The notes: generated by a model not told the origin, from the sequence alone. Shown: positions 1 to 12,790, numbered from the stretch's first letter. The stretch is 64,000 bases of DNA from Bromus sterilis (GCA_950022295.1 OX465600.1:30045282-30109281), one strand, 5' to 3'. A program made the numbers and translations.

Positions 1-2470
1 AAATATATTAAATTACGCAAAGAATAAACACAGTGAACGTTTTTAAAAGCTACAAACGTAAAAGCTTCGAAGGAAAAATAAAAAACCACACTCCATAGCA
101 GCACCACGCATACAACTTGTCATGCAATGAACCGGCTAATCCATCTCCTAATGCAGTTTTAAAGTGTCATGCCGTCACCAATTAGGTTTTTAAGGGATGC
201 ACGTAGTTGGATCAACGTGATGGCGGCGTCTTCGACGTCGTTTCTCGATTGGGGAGCATCACATTTCGATACAGTACTTGAAGTTTCTATCTGGTGCTTT
301 TCAGGTGCTTGCCGCTGTTCAAGGTGAAGCTCCAGGAGCAATGTACGTTGTCTTCGCGAGTCCAAGACGATGTTCTTCTTCGCGCTAACCCAGTCTCGCC
401 ATCTACTTGCCTCTTCCTTAGGCATCAAGTTTTTTTATAGGTTCGGTATCAAGGGTTGATGGTGCATTGATAAGGGAAGTATTTTGGAGTTGTTGTTGTC
501 TTCGGAGGTGATCGGCATCGATCGAGACACAGGGGTGACGCTTAGCTTACGATAAACACTTTTGTTTTGTAATTGTTTTATCTGTGGTGGTGTTGCTTTG
601 CAGCTAATAGGGCGGTTGCTTTATTTTTTCTTTGATTTTTGGATCTTCGTCATGTTGTTTTTCCGCTGCTTTCTTCTAAATCTGAATCAAGCTAGAAATT
701 TTCTGGATCTTTCAAAAAAATCAAGATCAAAAAATTAAGAAAAAATTAATTCGTCTACAAACTTGATGCATTCACCCTTAAAACCATGTTTCTTCTATAG
801 AGTCTGCATAAAAAGATCCGTAAAACTTTATCAACTTTTTATCACAACATAGCGAAGTCATATTATGACACCATGTCCAGTTTCATATTTTTCAAACTTA
901 ATTTATATTTTTTAGAACTAAAAAATTAATAAACACCGTGCTTAAGATTGATTTTCCCACATAGATCTTTGATTTTTTTTCATTTCTGGTATACAAAATT
1001 TGAATATACTCAAAACATCATATATAATGTTTTAAACAACTGAAATTGATGCCTGATCCATCAACTCCTTGTATATAAAGAATAGACCAGGTAGCTTTTC
1101 ATGTGAGAACACACATCTTCTGATATACTAAACCCCCTAGGGGTAGAAGTCATGAGAATCAATTGAGGATTCAATTTTGACTTGGTCATACCCCTTGATG
1201 ATGTATGTAAACTATTATTTTATTTTTCTTTGAAGCTTCCTAGGGGTGGAAGTCATGGGAGTCAATTGAGAACTCAATTTTGACTTGGTCATAACCCTTG
1301 GTCATGCATTTAACTATTATTTTTTCCTTTTATTTTTTTGTTAGAATTTTCTTATTTTTTTACATGAACATTCTTAACATTTTTTTCTATTAAAAATGAA
1401 TGACATTTTTTTATCTTTTATACGTCGGTGCTATAGTAAATAATTATCTATTTCACGATCTAACAATTTAGTTCACGCAATAGATGTCGTTCAAATAACT
1501 TTAATTATGATAGACGCAATTACTCGATACTCTTTTTTAACGTTACTTGGCGTTTTAGAACTAATATATCTTTAACTTTACTAAACTTTTGAATTTTAAA
1601 GTCTCTCGTTCATTGAGGCCTTTAGTTTAAAATTGGATACAAATTTTATTAAATTGTTATCTTAGGCTTTATGATGAAATATTTTGATGGATGTGCTCTT
1701 TTAATAGAAAAGGGTGGCGTGAACCTTGGTTGACGAGAAGAAAGTGATGCCTACGATAAATTTAGTATCATCATAAGACTCTTCATCAACAATATAGTAA
1801 ACTTCATCGTGTGTACACATTAAAATTATCTTCCGATCAAACGATAAAAAGGATTCATAAAAACAACACAGAAATTAAAAACTTCTAGCACATAAAAATA
1901 AATCATATACAACTTAAAAGTATAAACGGCGCGGCAAAGCGCGCATTACACTTCTAGTACAAGGTAAAGCACCTAGAGGGCTAATTAACGATCCTAGAAA
2001 GAAAGGGTCGAAGGCTATAGAAGACCCGTGTACCACCGCTGGCCAGCATAAGTGCCTTGTTGTTTCCCGTTTTCCCCAACAACCGTCATATGCTATATGG
2101 TCTACGCATGAGCCGTATCGAGATCGTGGAACTTTGCCAAATACCTCTAAGTTATAAAGCATTTGCACATCTATTGATGTTCTAATCATAGATTAAGATC
2201 CAATCATGTTAATCGTATTGATTTATATCTAACACCCACGAGCGCACAACTCCTTTGAATATGTTTAGGGTCAACATATAGTCTCACGCACACGAATGTA
2301 TACAATCACAACCCATTTGTGACGTCTAGGTCAACGGATACTTTCATGCACTTACATGTACAATCATTCACGTCCTTCACAAAGATAATTATACAATCAT
2401 CCATGTGCACAACCCATTAGCACATGTGATTGAACGACCACTATCACTACCGAGTCAATATAATCCTATA
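1..2470. other. Unassigned AT-rich intergenic DNA
   Basis: No gene is recognised here. A minus-strand 89-codon open frame at 159-428 lies in moderately GC-rich DNA. It matches no family I know and has no convincing splice or promoter context, so I do not call it a gene. Two imperfect copies of a roughly 103-bp unit lie at 1136-1340 and are listed separately. The rest is AT-rich sequence with homopolymer runs. Confidence 0.5.
1136..1340. repeat. Imperfect direct repeat, period about 103 bp, two copies
   Basis: The words CCTAGGGGTRGAAGTCATG and CAATTTTGACTTGGTCATA recur at a spacing of about 103 bp, starting at 1136 and 1239. The copies differ by several substitutions, so the duplication is not recent. 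No coding potential is visible. Confidence 0.7.
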
Positions 2471-2609
2471 CTCCCTCCATTCCATATTCTAGTGCGTATA
2501 GTTTTTTGGCTTAAATTCCAAAATGTAGTGTGTATTAGCACCAAAAAGCTACATTGGTCAAAAATAGCCCTGTTAGTTGGCCCACGCTGCAGAGGAACAG
2601 GTGCCCACT

Positions 2610-5497
2610 CACTACGCCAAAAACCCTAGATGCCGACGGCCGTATATATACCGACGACAGCCGTCGGCATACGTGGTGGCATGGCGACGGTAGAAAAAAT
2701 TCCGTCGGTATAACAATCCCGTCGGTATATATGGGTAGATGCCGACCGTGACCATCGGCATGGAAAACCCGTCGGCATATCAGCAACTAAGCCGATGGTG
2801 GCCCTCGGCAACTCTGGCCCGCCGGCATACCTACTGCCACGTTGCCCTGTTTCGAACGGGTGGCTGCGGCCGTTATACCTAAGCCGACGGAGAAGACGGC
2901 GGCCGTCGGCAAAGATATGCCGAGGGTATACCCGTCGGCATAGTTACTCGCCTGGTCAGCCTAGAAGGCGACACGTGGCGTTGGTATGCCGACGGCTTAC
3001 CCGTCGACATAGTTACTGGCATGGTAAGCCCGTCGACACGTGGCATATCTATGCCGAGGGCTTAACCGTCGGCATATAGTTGCAGCTCAAAAAAAACATA
3101 CATTGAAGTATTTTTTTTGTTCCGTCTATATCCAATTTGATTCTATTTTTAAATATGTTTAAATTGTAATATTATGTATACTTCAATTAAATCGTAAGTA
3201 ATCAGGATTGCGTCGATTTTATCATTATACTATTTTTTTTATTAGAATATTGAAGTATTTCGTTGGTATACTATATTTTCAATTTTGAATAGTCTAAAAA
3301 ATTGTTCGTTTTTTAATATGCTAGAAATGCGATACTATGAACTTTTGCAAATACTTCCATATCTTTTAACTAAATCACAAGCAATTCCTACTTGCAAATA
3401 CTTCGTCGTTGGAATGTTTCGCACTTAGGTGGGTGAAGCTGCCACCACGGTCAACCCGGCAAGAATATTGTGATAACTAGGGCTCAAACTTGGTTTCCTT
3501 GTACCTATGGCCTGAACCTACATAAACATGTTGACATTTTGATCGGTCACCCCTCTTTTAGAATCCGGTCAAAGGGGTAGACCGCATGGTCAAACGTGTC
3601 AGGGTTAGCCCTTTAGGGTTTCTTCAGAGGGTATAGCAATCCCCCCCACCAAGACTTGCCTTATGTCCTAACATATGCATGGTATTATATATGGTGTGAT
3701 GTTTAAGTAAATAATATCTAACACTCAAGTCTCACCCGCCTCATAGATGACACTACCGCCGTAGAAATGTTCCGTACATGGAAGGAGAAACTTCAACGTC
3801 GGGATAACAAAGAAGGTATCTTGTGATTACTTAGGCTCATATTTTGTCTCCATCTTCCCACTGATTAACCTACTCAACCAGGTGGAAGATTCCATCGGTC
3901 AACCACCCTTTTGATTCCAGTCAAAGGGGTAGACCGCACGGTCAAACGTGTCAGGGTTAGCCCTCTAGGGTTTCTTCGGAGGGTATAGCAATCCCCCCTC
4001 CAAAGATTTGCCTTATGTCCTAACATATATATGTATGGTATTATATATGGTGTGAGGTTTAAGTAAATAATATCTAACACTCAAGTCTCACCCACCTCAT
4101 GGACGACGCTACCGCCGTAGAAATGTTCCGTACATGGAAGGGGAAACTGCAACGTCGGGATAACAGCCTGGAACTAGCTAGCTCAGCTCATAGAAAATCA
4201 TATATTTTAATAAATCATCATATATCATAGCAGCCTGATTTAGGGATATAACACTTGCTGGACATATGAGCTTCTGTTTTGAGATATATATTGTACCAAA
4301 TCTATTTAGGTATCCTAACCAGTAGTACTTTGTAGCCCTTTGAGATATATATGTTGCCATGCAAGTGTAGCCACCATGTTCTTGCACATTGTTGATGCTC
4401 CTCCATGAATAACATTCCTGTTTGCACATATGTTCACAAAATATCATGCTAAATAATTGTTCTTCATTTTGTAGTGATGATGCTCTTCTTGGAGGACTGT
4501 TATGGTGGGCGCTCGGAAGCCGATGGTGTGGTGGTGCTATGTGTGTGTGACTTGCGACATGTAGTTCTTTTGGATTATGTATGTGTGACTTATTGTGAGC
4601 ACTTTGGACTTGGTGCTATGTGTGACTTGTGACTATGTATGTGTGACTTGTTGTGAGCACTTTCGCGATTATGTCTATGTGTGACTTTGTTGTGAGCAGT
4701 TTGGCAATTATGTCTAAGTCACTGTGTGACTTGTGGTGTTGTTGTTGGTGGTCTTATTCTTATTATGCTGAATATATGTAAATTCTGCTATTTTTGGAAA
4801 TTTTCAGAGAAAATTAAAATAAAAAAAACCTGGAGCAAGATATGCCGACGGCTTAGCCGTCGGCATATCACCTGGCCAGGATCGCCCAGACGCCTCCACG
4901 TGTCCACCTATGCCGACCGTAAGGCCGTCGGCATACACACCGGCCACGGCTACCCAGACGCTGGCACGTGTCCACCTATGCTGACGGTATAGCCGTCGGC
5001 ATATGCCCATGCCACGGCTGCTCAAAAGCAGCCACGTGTCCACCTATGTCGACGAGGAGGCCGTCGGCACAACCCTGGCCACGGTTGCCCAGATGCAGCC
5101 ACGTGGTGAGCTAAGCCGATGGCTTTGCCGTCGGCATACAACTTGACCACGAGCACCCAAACGAAGCCACGTGTCCACCTAAGCCGACGGGTATACCGTC
5201 GGCATATGTCGTTGGCTGAGGCTGTCCTCTTGCGACACGTGTTGTAGACGGCGTCTGGTGAGCGGCCGTCAAGTTTTGTTTGCCGACGTGTGTAGGTTGC
5301 CGACGGCCGTCGAATAGCCGTCGGCATATATCAGTTGCCGACGGGTACTCTTATGCCGACGGGCTTCGTTTGTGTGCTGATGAAATCGCCCCCGACGGCT
5401 GTATGCCGACGGCCACCGTCGGCATATCCTATGCCGACGGTTTTTGGCCCTTTGCCGACGGCTTTAGCCATAGGCATATAAGCATTTTGGTGTAGTG
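2610..5497. mobile_element. Non-autonomous CACTA transposon 1
   Basis: The element begins CACTACGCCAAAA at 2610 and ends with the inverted TTTTGGTGTAGTG at 5497. It is flanked by a 3-bp target-site duplication, ACT (2607-2609 and 5498-5500). Both subterminal regions (2631-3080 and 4840-5480) carry many copies of GCCGACGG and CCGTCGGCATA in both orientations, typical binding-site arrays of CACTA elements. The interior is AT-rich, holds a 356-bp tandem duplication, and encodes no recognisable transposase. The element must therefore have been moved by an enzyme supplied from elsewhere. Confidence 0.9.
3450..4165. repeat. Tandem duplication of about 356 bp inside CACTA 1
   Basis: Two diverged copies can be followed through shared words such as GGGGTAGACCGCAYGGTCAA (about 3576 and 3928) and GTAGAAATGTTCCGTACATG (3761 and 4117), giving a period of about 352-356 bp. 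A 45-bp stretch differs between the copies at their left ends. No conserved open frame spans the unit. Confidence 0.75.
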
Positions 5498-5616
5498 ACT
5501 TCCATGGCAGACCGAGCAGCAGGAGGGGCAAATCTCATCTAAATAAAAGCGTCAGCTCACGTCTTGGTACAAGAGCTACGCATAAAGGCGCACTACATAC
5601 TGAACCCGAGGGAGTA

Positions 5617-6459
5617 ACATTATCACTTAACAAAAATGTCTTAGCACAAAATCCCCTTGTTATTTCTTCAGAGAAAGACAAAATATAACTATTTCTGATA
5701 TCACACTGCCAAAATGATACATCGGGCTTTAGAATCAGCGTGAATATAGATGGAACAAATTAATTTAGACAAAATATAACTATTTCCGATATCACACTGC
5801 CAAAAATGATACATCAGGCTTTAGTATCAGTCTTTACCATAAAATAATATTATTTTCTAATTAAAATCAAATTAATTTAGATTCGGATTATTTTTTGATA
5901 TAAAGTCATCTGAAACGGTGTAACATAAATGATGCAATTTGACTCACCGACAGAAATATTAGGATTGCTAACCATTTACATCTTGTACTTGGATTGTTTT
6001 TTCTCGGGCGATGTTTTTTTTAACCTATTTGTTATAGGTTTTTCTGGTCTCCTTCGATAAACATTGTTACCATTCAAAAAAGGTTGGATGCATATGAATT
6101 TAGATCGTAAAAATTAGAGCTGTTAAAATAAGGATGGTCGTATTTGCGAAAATTTGATGGTGCTATGGTCGTAAGCATCTTTGCGTAGAACGAGAAATTT
6201 GCGGTGTCGGATTTCGACGGTTCCACTCCACTCCTCGCTAAATCTTTTGCTGCTAAGTGGGTCCTATAATGAAACCAAGAGTACAGTAAAAAATGAATTC
6301 AAATTTCGTTTGAATTTTCAGACAATAAAGGCCAGAAATTGAATGTTCCAACTTTATTCTTGAAAAAAATAGCCCAAGAAATACACGTGAAGATTTTGCA
6401 TTCCTAGGCCTTGTAAATCAATTACTCTGAACGTCTCAAACTGATGGATCGGCACCTAG
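5617..6459. repeat. PDC downstream region with a 90-bp tandem duplication
   Basis: This is AT-rich DNA between the CACTA/MITE nest and the pyruvate decarboxylase stop codon. The segment containing AGACAAAATATAACTATTTC starts at 5677 and again at 5767, a tandem duplication with a period of 90 bp and a few substitutions. The PDC 3' untranslated region and polyadenylation site must lie in about 6300-6459, but no signal is clear enough to place. Confidence 0.6.
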
Positions 6460-8365
6460 CTACTGCGGATTGGGTGGCCTGGAGTTGGCGGCGCTGACCC
6501 TGGATCCCCATTCCAGGAGCTCCTTGCTGGTGTCGTCCTTGTGCACCACCACCTCGATGAAGCCCAGGCAGTTCTTCTTCTTCCCCGTCGCCGTCTCTAT
6601 CGCGGCAGCCAGCTCCTCCTCGCAGGTCACCTGCATTAATTTCTCAATTGATCAGCCAGTCAAGCAATAACTAGCTAGTTTTCTCATGAAATGCATCATA
6701 TGCCATGCATGCACGAACCTTGGCGGTCCAGCAGTTGCCGTCGCCGTTGTGGATGGCGTCGACGAGGCCGGTGTAGTTCCAGTTCTTGATGACATTGTAG
6801 GGCCCGTCGTGGATCTCCACCTCGATGGTGTACCCTCCGTTGTTGATGAGGAAGATGATGCTCTTCTGCTTGCACCGAAGCATGGTGGACACGTCCTGCG
6901 CCGTCACCTGGAAGCTGCCGTCGCCGATGCATGCGATCACGCGCTTGCCCCTGGCGCCCTGCGCGTACCCGAGCAGCGCCCCCACCGACCACCCGATGGA
7001 GCCGTACTGCATCTGGAACTCGTACCCGCAGCCGTCGGGCAGCCTGAGCTTCTGGCAGTTGAACCAGGAGTCGCCGGTCTCGGCGATGACGGCGCTGTCG
7101 CCGGTGAGCATCTTCTGGATGTGCTTGAAGAGCACGTTGACGCGCAGCGGCTCGCCGGGCGCGCTCTCCAGCGGCTGCCCCATGGGCACGAAGATCCTCC
7201 GGTAGTTGTCGTGCGCCGTGGTGTTCCTCTTCTTGCTCACGCGCTTGGCCAGCTCCGACAGGAAATCCTTCATCATGACGCACCCGAAGGTCGGGCCGTT
7301 GCCGACGGTGACGCGGTCGGGCTGCACGATCACCGCCTTCTCTGTCTTTAGCAGGAACGAGTACCCCACCGAGCTGTAGTCGTTGAAGATGGGTCCGGCG
7401 AAGAGGTAGGCGTCCGCCGACTCCACGATCTCGGCGCAGAAGTGCGTGCTCACCGCACCCCAGTAGGTGCCGATGAACCGCGGCAGCGTCTCCGGCACCA
7501 GTCCTTTCGCCGACGGCATCGTCGCCACGGCGTACCCGCTCGCGTCCGCCAGCTCCGCGAACGCCGCTGCTGCCTTGGCCACACGGAGCTTCGGCCCCGC
7601 CACCATGACCGGCTTCACCGCCTTGTTCAAGAATTCCAGCGTCGCGTCGAGCGCCGCCTCGAGTCCCATCGGATTGCTCTGCCGCGGGTCGAGGCAGTAG
7701 GGGACGGGGTCGCGGAAGAAGGTGGGGTGGGAGACGCCGGGGAGGTTGCAGGCGACGCTGATGTAGACGGGCTTGCTCTCCCTGAGGGCGGTGGCGATGG
7801 CCTTGTCGACCTGCTCGTGGGCGTCGTCGAGGTTTTTGATGACGACCTGGTGGCAGGTGACGGTCTGGAAGCAGCGGAGCTCCTGGGAGAAGTCGGGGAG
7901 GCCGATGGTGTGGTGGAGGATGCGGTTGGTGCCGTGGTCGTTGGAGTTTGGCCCGCCGACGATGCAGATCACCGGGAGGTTCTCGCTGTAGGCGCCGGCG
8001 ATGGCGTTGAGCACGCTGAGGCCGCCGACGGTGAAGGTGACGGCGCAGGCGCCCACGCCCTTGGCGCGCGCGTATCCGTCGGCGGCGTATCCGGCGTTGA
8101 GCTCGTTGCAGCAGCCGATGAGGCGCAGGCCGGGCTCGGCGATGAGGTGGTCGAGGAGGGCCAGGTTGAAGTCGCCCGGCACGGCGAACACGTCGCTCAC
8201 GCCCACCTCCACCAGCCGCCGCGCAATGTGGCGGCCTAGCGTGGCCTCCGCGGAGGTGACCATGGTGCCCGCCGGCGACGATGGCGTGCTGAATGCTGCT
8301 GGGCACGCCACCACGCCGTTCGACACCGCCTTGTGCCCGTTCACCAGTCCGAAACCATTTTCCAT
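6460..8365 (-). CDS. PDC: Pyruvate decarboxylase (EC 4.1.1.1)
   Basis: This cytosolic thiamine-diphosphate enzyme decarboxylates pyruvate to acetaldehyde, the committed step of ethanol fermentation. Exon 1 is 8365-6719 and exon 2 is 6630-6460. The 88-bp intron has a GT donor at 6718 and an AG acceptor at 6631. The joined protein is 605 aa, the usual plant length. Visible motifs are the cofactor-activating Glu88 in CNELNAGYAADGYAR, the His151-His152 pair in ILHHTIG, the TPP/Mg motif GDG (481-483) ending in NN (508-509), and GGYTIEV with Glu515. Translation ends in PPNPQ. The start is the only in-frame ATG before the conserved domain; the N-terminal 40 residues are variable, as usual in plants. 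Exons are strongly GC-rich, so both strands show long spurious open frames. The call is firm, but which PDC paralogue this is cannot be told from sequence alone. Confidence 0.97.
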
Positions 8366-8430
8366 GGTTAAGCTGCCACACGTACGTACGTAGGAGAAAA
8401 ATAAGAGACTTGGAGAGACTTCTCCAGGGA

Positions 8431-8467
8431 TGGTTTGGCTTATGTAGCTAGGTCATGTCAATTTATA
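8431..8467 (-). promoter_or_regulatory. Probable PDC core promoter: TATA box and AAACCA word
   Basis: On the minus strand TATAAAT lies at 8467-8461, about 96 bp before the ATG, which predicts a 5' untranslated region of 60-70 nt. An AAACCA word (8436-8431), the core of the anaerobic response element described in plant fermentation genes, lies just downstream of the TATA box rather than upstream of it. The TATA box is plausible. The hexamer is short and could occur by chance. Confidence 0.45.
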
Positions 8468-8646
8468 GGCCGGTCGACTGAGCATATCTGGGCTAGCTAA
8501 TACTCTATCATTCTAAGTTTTTTTTGACACTAATATCTTTCTAAGTTTGCCCGCGTGTTATTGGCCGATCTCATTTCCCTTAAAGTACGTCACTACATGC
8601 ATTGGTTGTTTAGTTATTTTTCCTAATCAAGCATGCATACATGCTA

Positions 8647-8835
8647 CTCCCTCCTTCTTTACGTACCCTAGATATTTATTTAACCAATATAATATAAGAT
8701 ATATATTATAAGATATATTATTATAAATTTTAGATATTATATTCTTAAACAGTATTTTTTTAATATATCTTATGTTATGTTGGTTAAATAAACGATCTAC
8801 AAGTACAGTGGACGGTCTTGTAAATTGTGAAGGAG
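8647..8835. mobile_element. Stowaway-like MITE upstream of PDC
   Basis: The left end CTCCCTCCTTC follows a TA. The right end carries the inverted GAAGGAGA followed by TA. Inside, TTTATTTAACCAAYATAAYATAAG recurs in inverted orientation around 8677 and 8785, so the whole segment can fold into a hairpin. It lies about 280 bp upstream of the PDC start. The left arm appears to lack about 30 bp that are present in the right arm. Confidence 0.6.
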
Positions 8836-8849
8836 ATAGTGCATGCATG

Positions 8850-11445
8850 TGCTATTCTCTCTTTTGTTTTTTTAATCCGTTTTCACCGCTATTGTATAAA
8901 AGCATCTTCAATATAGCTGTTTTATTTTAAGGCATCAAAACAAGGCTAGAGTAAAATTTAGAACATCAAAAAATGTATTTTTACACTTTTGCTCATCGAT
9001 CGTCGTTGGTTCATTCAAATCGAGGCCGGGAAACTTGGGAACACAAGGGAAAACGCCAACACACCCAGTAGCGGAGCCAGAAACCATGTACGCCCCAGGC
9101 AAGCTTTGTAGGTACAGTAGCTACAGTGCAGAACAGTACCTATTTTAGCTACAGTTAACAAAGGGCAATTTAACCACGCCCCAGACGGCAGCCCGGCCTG
9201 CCTGAGGCCTGACGCCGCCACTGAACACACCGACGCATTTCGTCTGCGCGCGTGGTGCTGGAGGTTGGCCCGATCCAAGGTCTGGTGGGTGCGGGTTGAG
9301 AGCGGCATGGGTTGTAGGCAACTGCTTCTGTGGTGGTGGTCATCTAGTGGAGTTGGTGGCGCTGCGATGGTGGATTCTACCTCCTCTACTGGTGTAGGTA
9401 CGTGGCTGCTTGATGGTTAGGGCGGACCGACTGGATCGTACTAGTAGATCATCTCGTAGCGCTCTGGGGTTGGCATGGGGTGATAGGGCCTCTTCGGGGA
9501 GGGAGGTGCATGCATGCTTCCCACCCTCGACGTTGACGTGGTGGAAACTGCAACATGGCTGGCGGATGGCGGAGCTCCCCTTGCTCAGATCTGGTCGTCG
9601 GGCCCCGGTCATGCCAAGGTGTTCGCTTTGGGGAATAAGAGGCCTTTTGCATCTTACCAATCAACGACGTCCATGTACGATGTAGATGGTGGAAGGGCGG
9701 TCTAAGAGCTTGGGAAGGCGGTCCTGGTGGTGGTAGTCGTGGTTCTTGTGGTAGATGCCGCAAATCAGCTGCTGACTAGTGGCCATGGTTGTGCAGGTGG
9801 CGTAGTTACCAAGGTGCGAAGTTCGATGGCGATGGTGCGACAGTTTTCTAGATGTACCATGTTGTGGTGTTGGCGAGGGTGAAAATCATTCTATCTTCAG
9901 CAGGTCGATGGTGGTGATGTCTATTAGAGTCCTCCCCTTCTTAAAGATGTCGTCGCGCTAACTTATTGTCTGTTGTGTTGCTCTGGGGGAAGCCCTACTC
10001 CTTGGATCTGTTAGTGGTGATGCTTAGTTGTCGTGTCCTTCGGCACTACCTTGGAGCCTTTGGTTCTTCGCGCACGGCTTCGTCTCTTCATGGCGACTCA
10101 TTTACGATTGAGGGCTCCGGTGGATTCAAGTGATGCTTTCTCTTCCTACTTGTTATTTATTTGGAGTTGGGGGTGTTGTTGCTATTCTTCAACATTGTTG
10201 TATCATGCCTTGTGTGAGTGTAGTGTTTTGTTATTGTATGTCTGAGTTGTTTGATGATCTTTGATTTATATATAAAGCGAGGCGGGAGTGTTTTTCATGG
10301 AATCCCTTCCCCTCAATCCTCTTGTGTGTGTGTGTGGGGGGGGGGGGGGGGGGGTTAACTCAACTACAAGTACAAAATATTCAAGAAATAATGAGAAAGT
10401 TAACAAATTATGTGTTTACAATATTAGATAATTTTAGATCCAAATTCGTCCAACATATAGGTAAAATAATAGACTAATTGCTGGCGGGCATAAACCATTT
10501 CGTTTGATTATCGCGTGGGCTCTGTGGGCCCCATTGCACAAACCTTCTCTCTTCGCTAGAAGCGTCTCCCAATCCCTTTTCGTCTTTCTCATTTCTTTGC
10601 CTTATTAACCTTGCCTCACCTTCCTCCCACAACCTCCATTGCATCCCAAGGAAAGGCAAGGAAGAGAGCGCTCCCTCATGGTGGAATCACGTTGCTAGGG
10701 TCCAATTGACTGCAAGCGGGGGTCGTCATGCGAGCCTGCGGCAGCGAAGTTGCAAGCACCAACAAACCAAGGCGACAAAGTTGGGAGGACTAATGCCGGT
10801 AAAAGGCGGGATAGTGTGAGCCGTCACCTTTGCGAAGTGGCAGATGCTCCAATGCAACACTCGCACACAGTGTTGCGACCAGATGATCTCATTGGTGCTG
10901 CAATCGACGTCGATGCTACAACCGGGAGATGTCACCGACAACGAGTGGTGCAATGCAACACGATAGATGCACTGATGCGTACACAACTATGTTGTCTGTT
11001 GTAATGGTAGCATCGCTCCCCTAACAGCGGTGCTGCTACAACACCGGTTGAGTTACGATAGAGGTGCTTCCACCGGGTGATAGGGGTGAACCAAGCTCGT
11101 GGGTTAGCAAGATCACACGATGTTGAGAGATCGTTGATGCTGCAATGTGTCGTTGGTGATTCAACGATGTTGCTACGAGGGGAGGGGGCTGACTATAATA
11201 TTGCCACGATGCGGTGACTCCGACGTCGATGCTGCAGTGAAGTGTCGATCATGTTATGATTGTACGCAATGATCACCGATAGTGCTTGTAAAGAGAGCGC
11301 TAACTGTGATGTGAGCGTCGCTATCATCGCCACTCGCCTTTGAATACCCGTGTATTGTGGAGATCGTGAGAGAACGAAGCAACAACATCCTTCGCTTATG
11401 CGTTGACCAAATCCAATGGCCCAGCTGACAACGATCGTACAGCCA
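8850..11445. other. Intergenic DNA, possibly with a LINE 3' tail
   Basis: No gene is supported. The stretch from about 9300 to 10290 is moderately GC-rich and ends with TTTGATTTATATATAAAGCGAGGCGGGAG. That ending resembles the 3' ends of grass LINE elements (a stop-rich tail ending in TATATAAAGCG...), but no reverse transcriptase frame is present, so this is a guess. From 10480 to 11445 there is unassigned sequence rich in TGCTGCAA-type words. Several short open frames occur on both strands and none shows conservation or splice context. Confidence 0.3.
10323..10354. repeat. (TG)n followed by a run of about 19 G
   Basis: A TG dinucleotide run is followed directly by an uninterrupted G run (10336-10354). 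It is a simple-sequence tract, and its exact length may be affected by sequencing error. Confidence 0.9.
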
Positions 11446-11539
11446 TCGACCCCAGTCGAAAATCACTATTCTGACTTTTTATTCAAACTTCAGCACACTT
11501 TGATCCTCCGTCGAAACCATTTCAAAATTTAACCCAATA

Positions 11540-11706
11540 GGGTAGCGCCGGCCCAAGTGGCGCTACCCTCTGTGGTGTAGCGCCGTCGCCAATGGCGCTA
11601 CCATAGTGTCACCGTGGCACGCTGGGTCCTGCACCCCGGTAGGATAGCGCCGTCATAGGTGGCGCTACCCTCTATAGGGTAGCGCCGTCACTGGTGGCTC
11701 TACCCT
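11540..11706. repeat. Cluster of four TAGCGCC/GGCGCTA hairpins, left arm of MULE 1
   Basis: Four short inverted repeats of the form GTAGCGCC, 8-12 bases, GGCGCTAC follow one another (about 11540-11568, 11578-11600, 11643-11670 and 11676-11706). The last has one substitution in its right half. They lie 85-250 bp inside the element end, where transposase-binding sites are usually found in long-TIR elements. Confidence 0.8.
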
Positions 11707-12790
11707 CCTGAATTTTTAATTTTAGTTATTTTGCGTTGCTTGTATCTTTTTAACCATAGCTCCGTTTGAGATGTTCTTTATATGTAACTTGACTAGAATT
11801 TCATGTAGATTATGATTTTGCTATTGTTTTATGTTGTTAACCAATATAAAATATGGTTTAGGGCAGAACATTAGTAAAAATAGCCGTGGGGGTACTTAGT
11901 GATATGTCATGTTTAGAATTTTACCTCTCTTCAATTGACTAGCATAGACAGTTTACTTTATGCTTCACCTCTTGCCATGCTTGTGTGACCTGCCATGCTT
12001 GTGTGAGATACCATGTTAACAACCTTTGCTCAATCTTAGAACCGATTGGAGCTAGATAGGTAAGACAAGGGGACATCATAGAATCCTCGACACGATTAGG
12101 CACGCTTAGTCTTACAACCAATACCCGGAACTCGGATCTTAGGTGACTTGAATGGAACAAAGCGCCAAGGAGGGATAGCCTGATCTTCCATCCTTCGTCG
12201 AATATAGTCAATATTGTAATAATCATATCATCCACAACAATACAATAGTGTGATAGCCCAATTCAAGGAGTAATAGCAGAAATAAATAGATAGAATCCTA
12301 GCATGCATACTAAGTAGTGGTCAAGCAAGCAAGGTAAATGGCCAAACAAAGGTTTGCTAGGACGTGGAGGAACATTGTTGTTTGGGTTTCAAATATGGAG
12401 GCTTGAATATGAGGTGGTAGGATCAAGCAATCGTTCTATCCTATACCTAGGCAAGGCAAGCTGAAAGCTATAAAACATGATATATGTTCCCCTTACCTGT
12501 TGAGAAGTCGGTGCCGAAGGTGTAGTCGATCGCAAACTCGCACCGTCTCTGAGGGTAACCGCGGAAGCACACAAGAAGAAAACACTAGAAAGGAAATCGA
12601 CGAGTCAGCATATATTACTACGAAGCAATCAGGAGCAAGCATCAATAAGAAGGCAACACGAGACAACGCACTACGGTATCGCATCTATCGTCGAGAGCGG
12701 TTACTAACAGGTTAAGTGAAGTATCGATCACACACGACGATACTGCACATTTACGATGGTTCAAGTTGTTTAGCTACACAACATGAGAAA

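Larger units (their letters stand above)
2471..5614. mobile_element. Stowaway-type MITE split by a CACTA insertion
   Basis: The left half (2471 to about 2609) begins CTCCCTCCATTCC after a TA. The right half (about 5501 to 5614) ends with the inverted counterpart GAACCCGAGGGAG followed by TA. The inverted similarity continues inward through a TAGTGCG word in both halves. Removing the CACTA element and one copy of its ACT duplication leaves a MITE of about 253 bp flanked by TA, the expected target for Tc1/mariner-derived Stowaway elements. The order of insertion is therefore MITE first, CACTA second. Confidence 0.7.

Noticed and set aside
159..428. Minus-strand 89-codon frame near the left edge
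   Set aside because: No family resemblance and no promoter or splice context. It could be a gene or LINE fragment but cannot be supported.
6696..8393. Several long open frames on both strands overlapping PDC (for example 7442-8239 plus and 6696-8381 minus)
   Set aside because: They are shadows of the GC-rich PDC coding strand, with low-complexity Arg/Pro or Ala/Val composition and no family match. The PDC frame carries every conserved motif.
10750..11004. Plus-strand 84-codon frame in GC-moderate DNA
   Set aside because: No conserved motif, and overlapped by an equally long antisense frame. Treated as chance.
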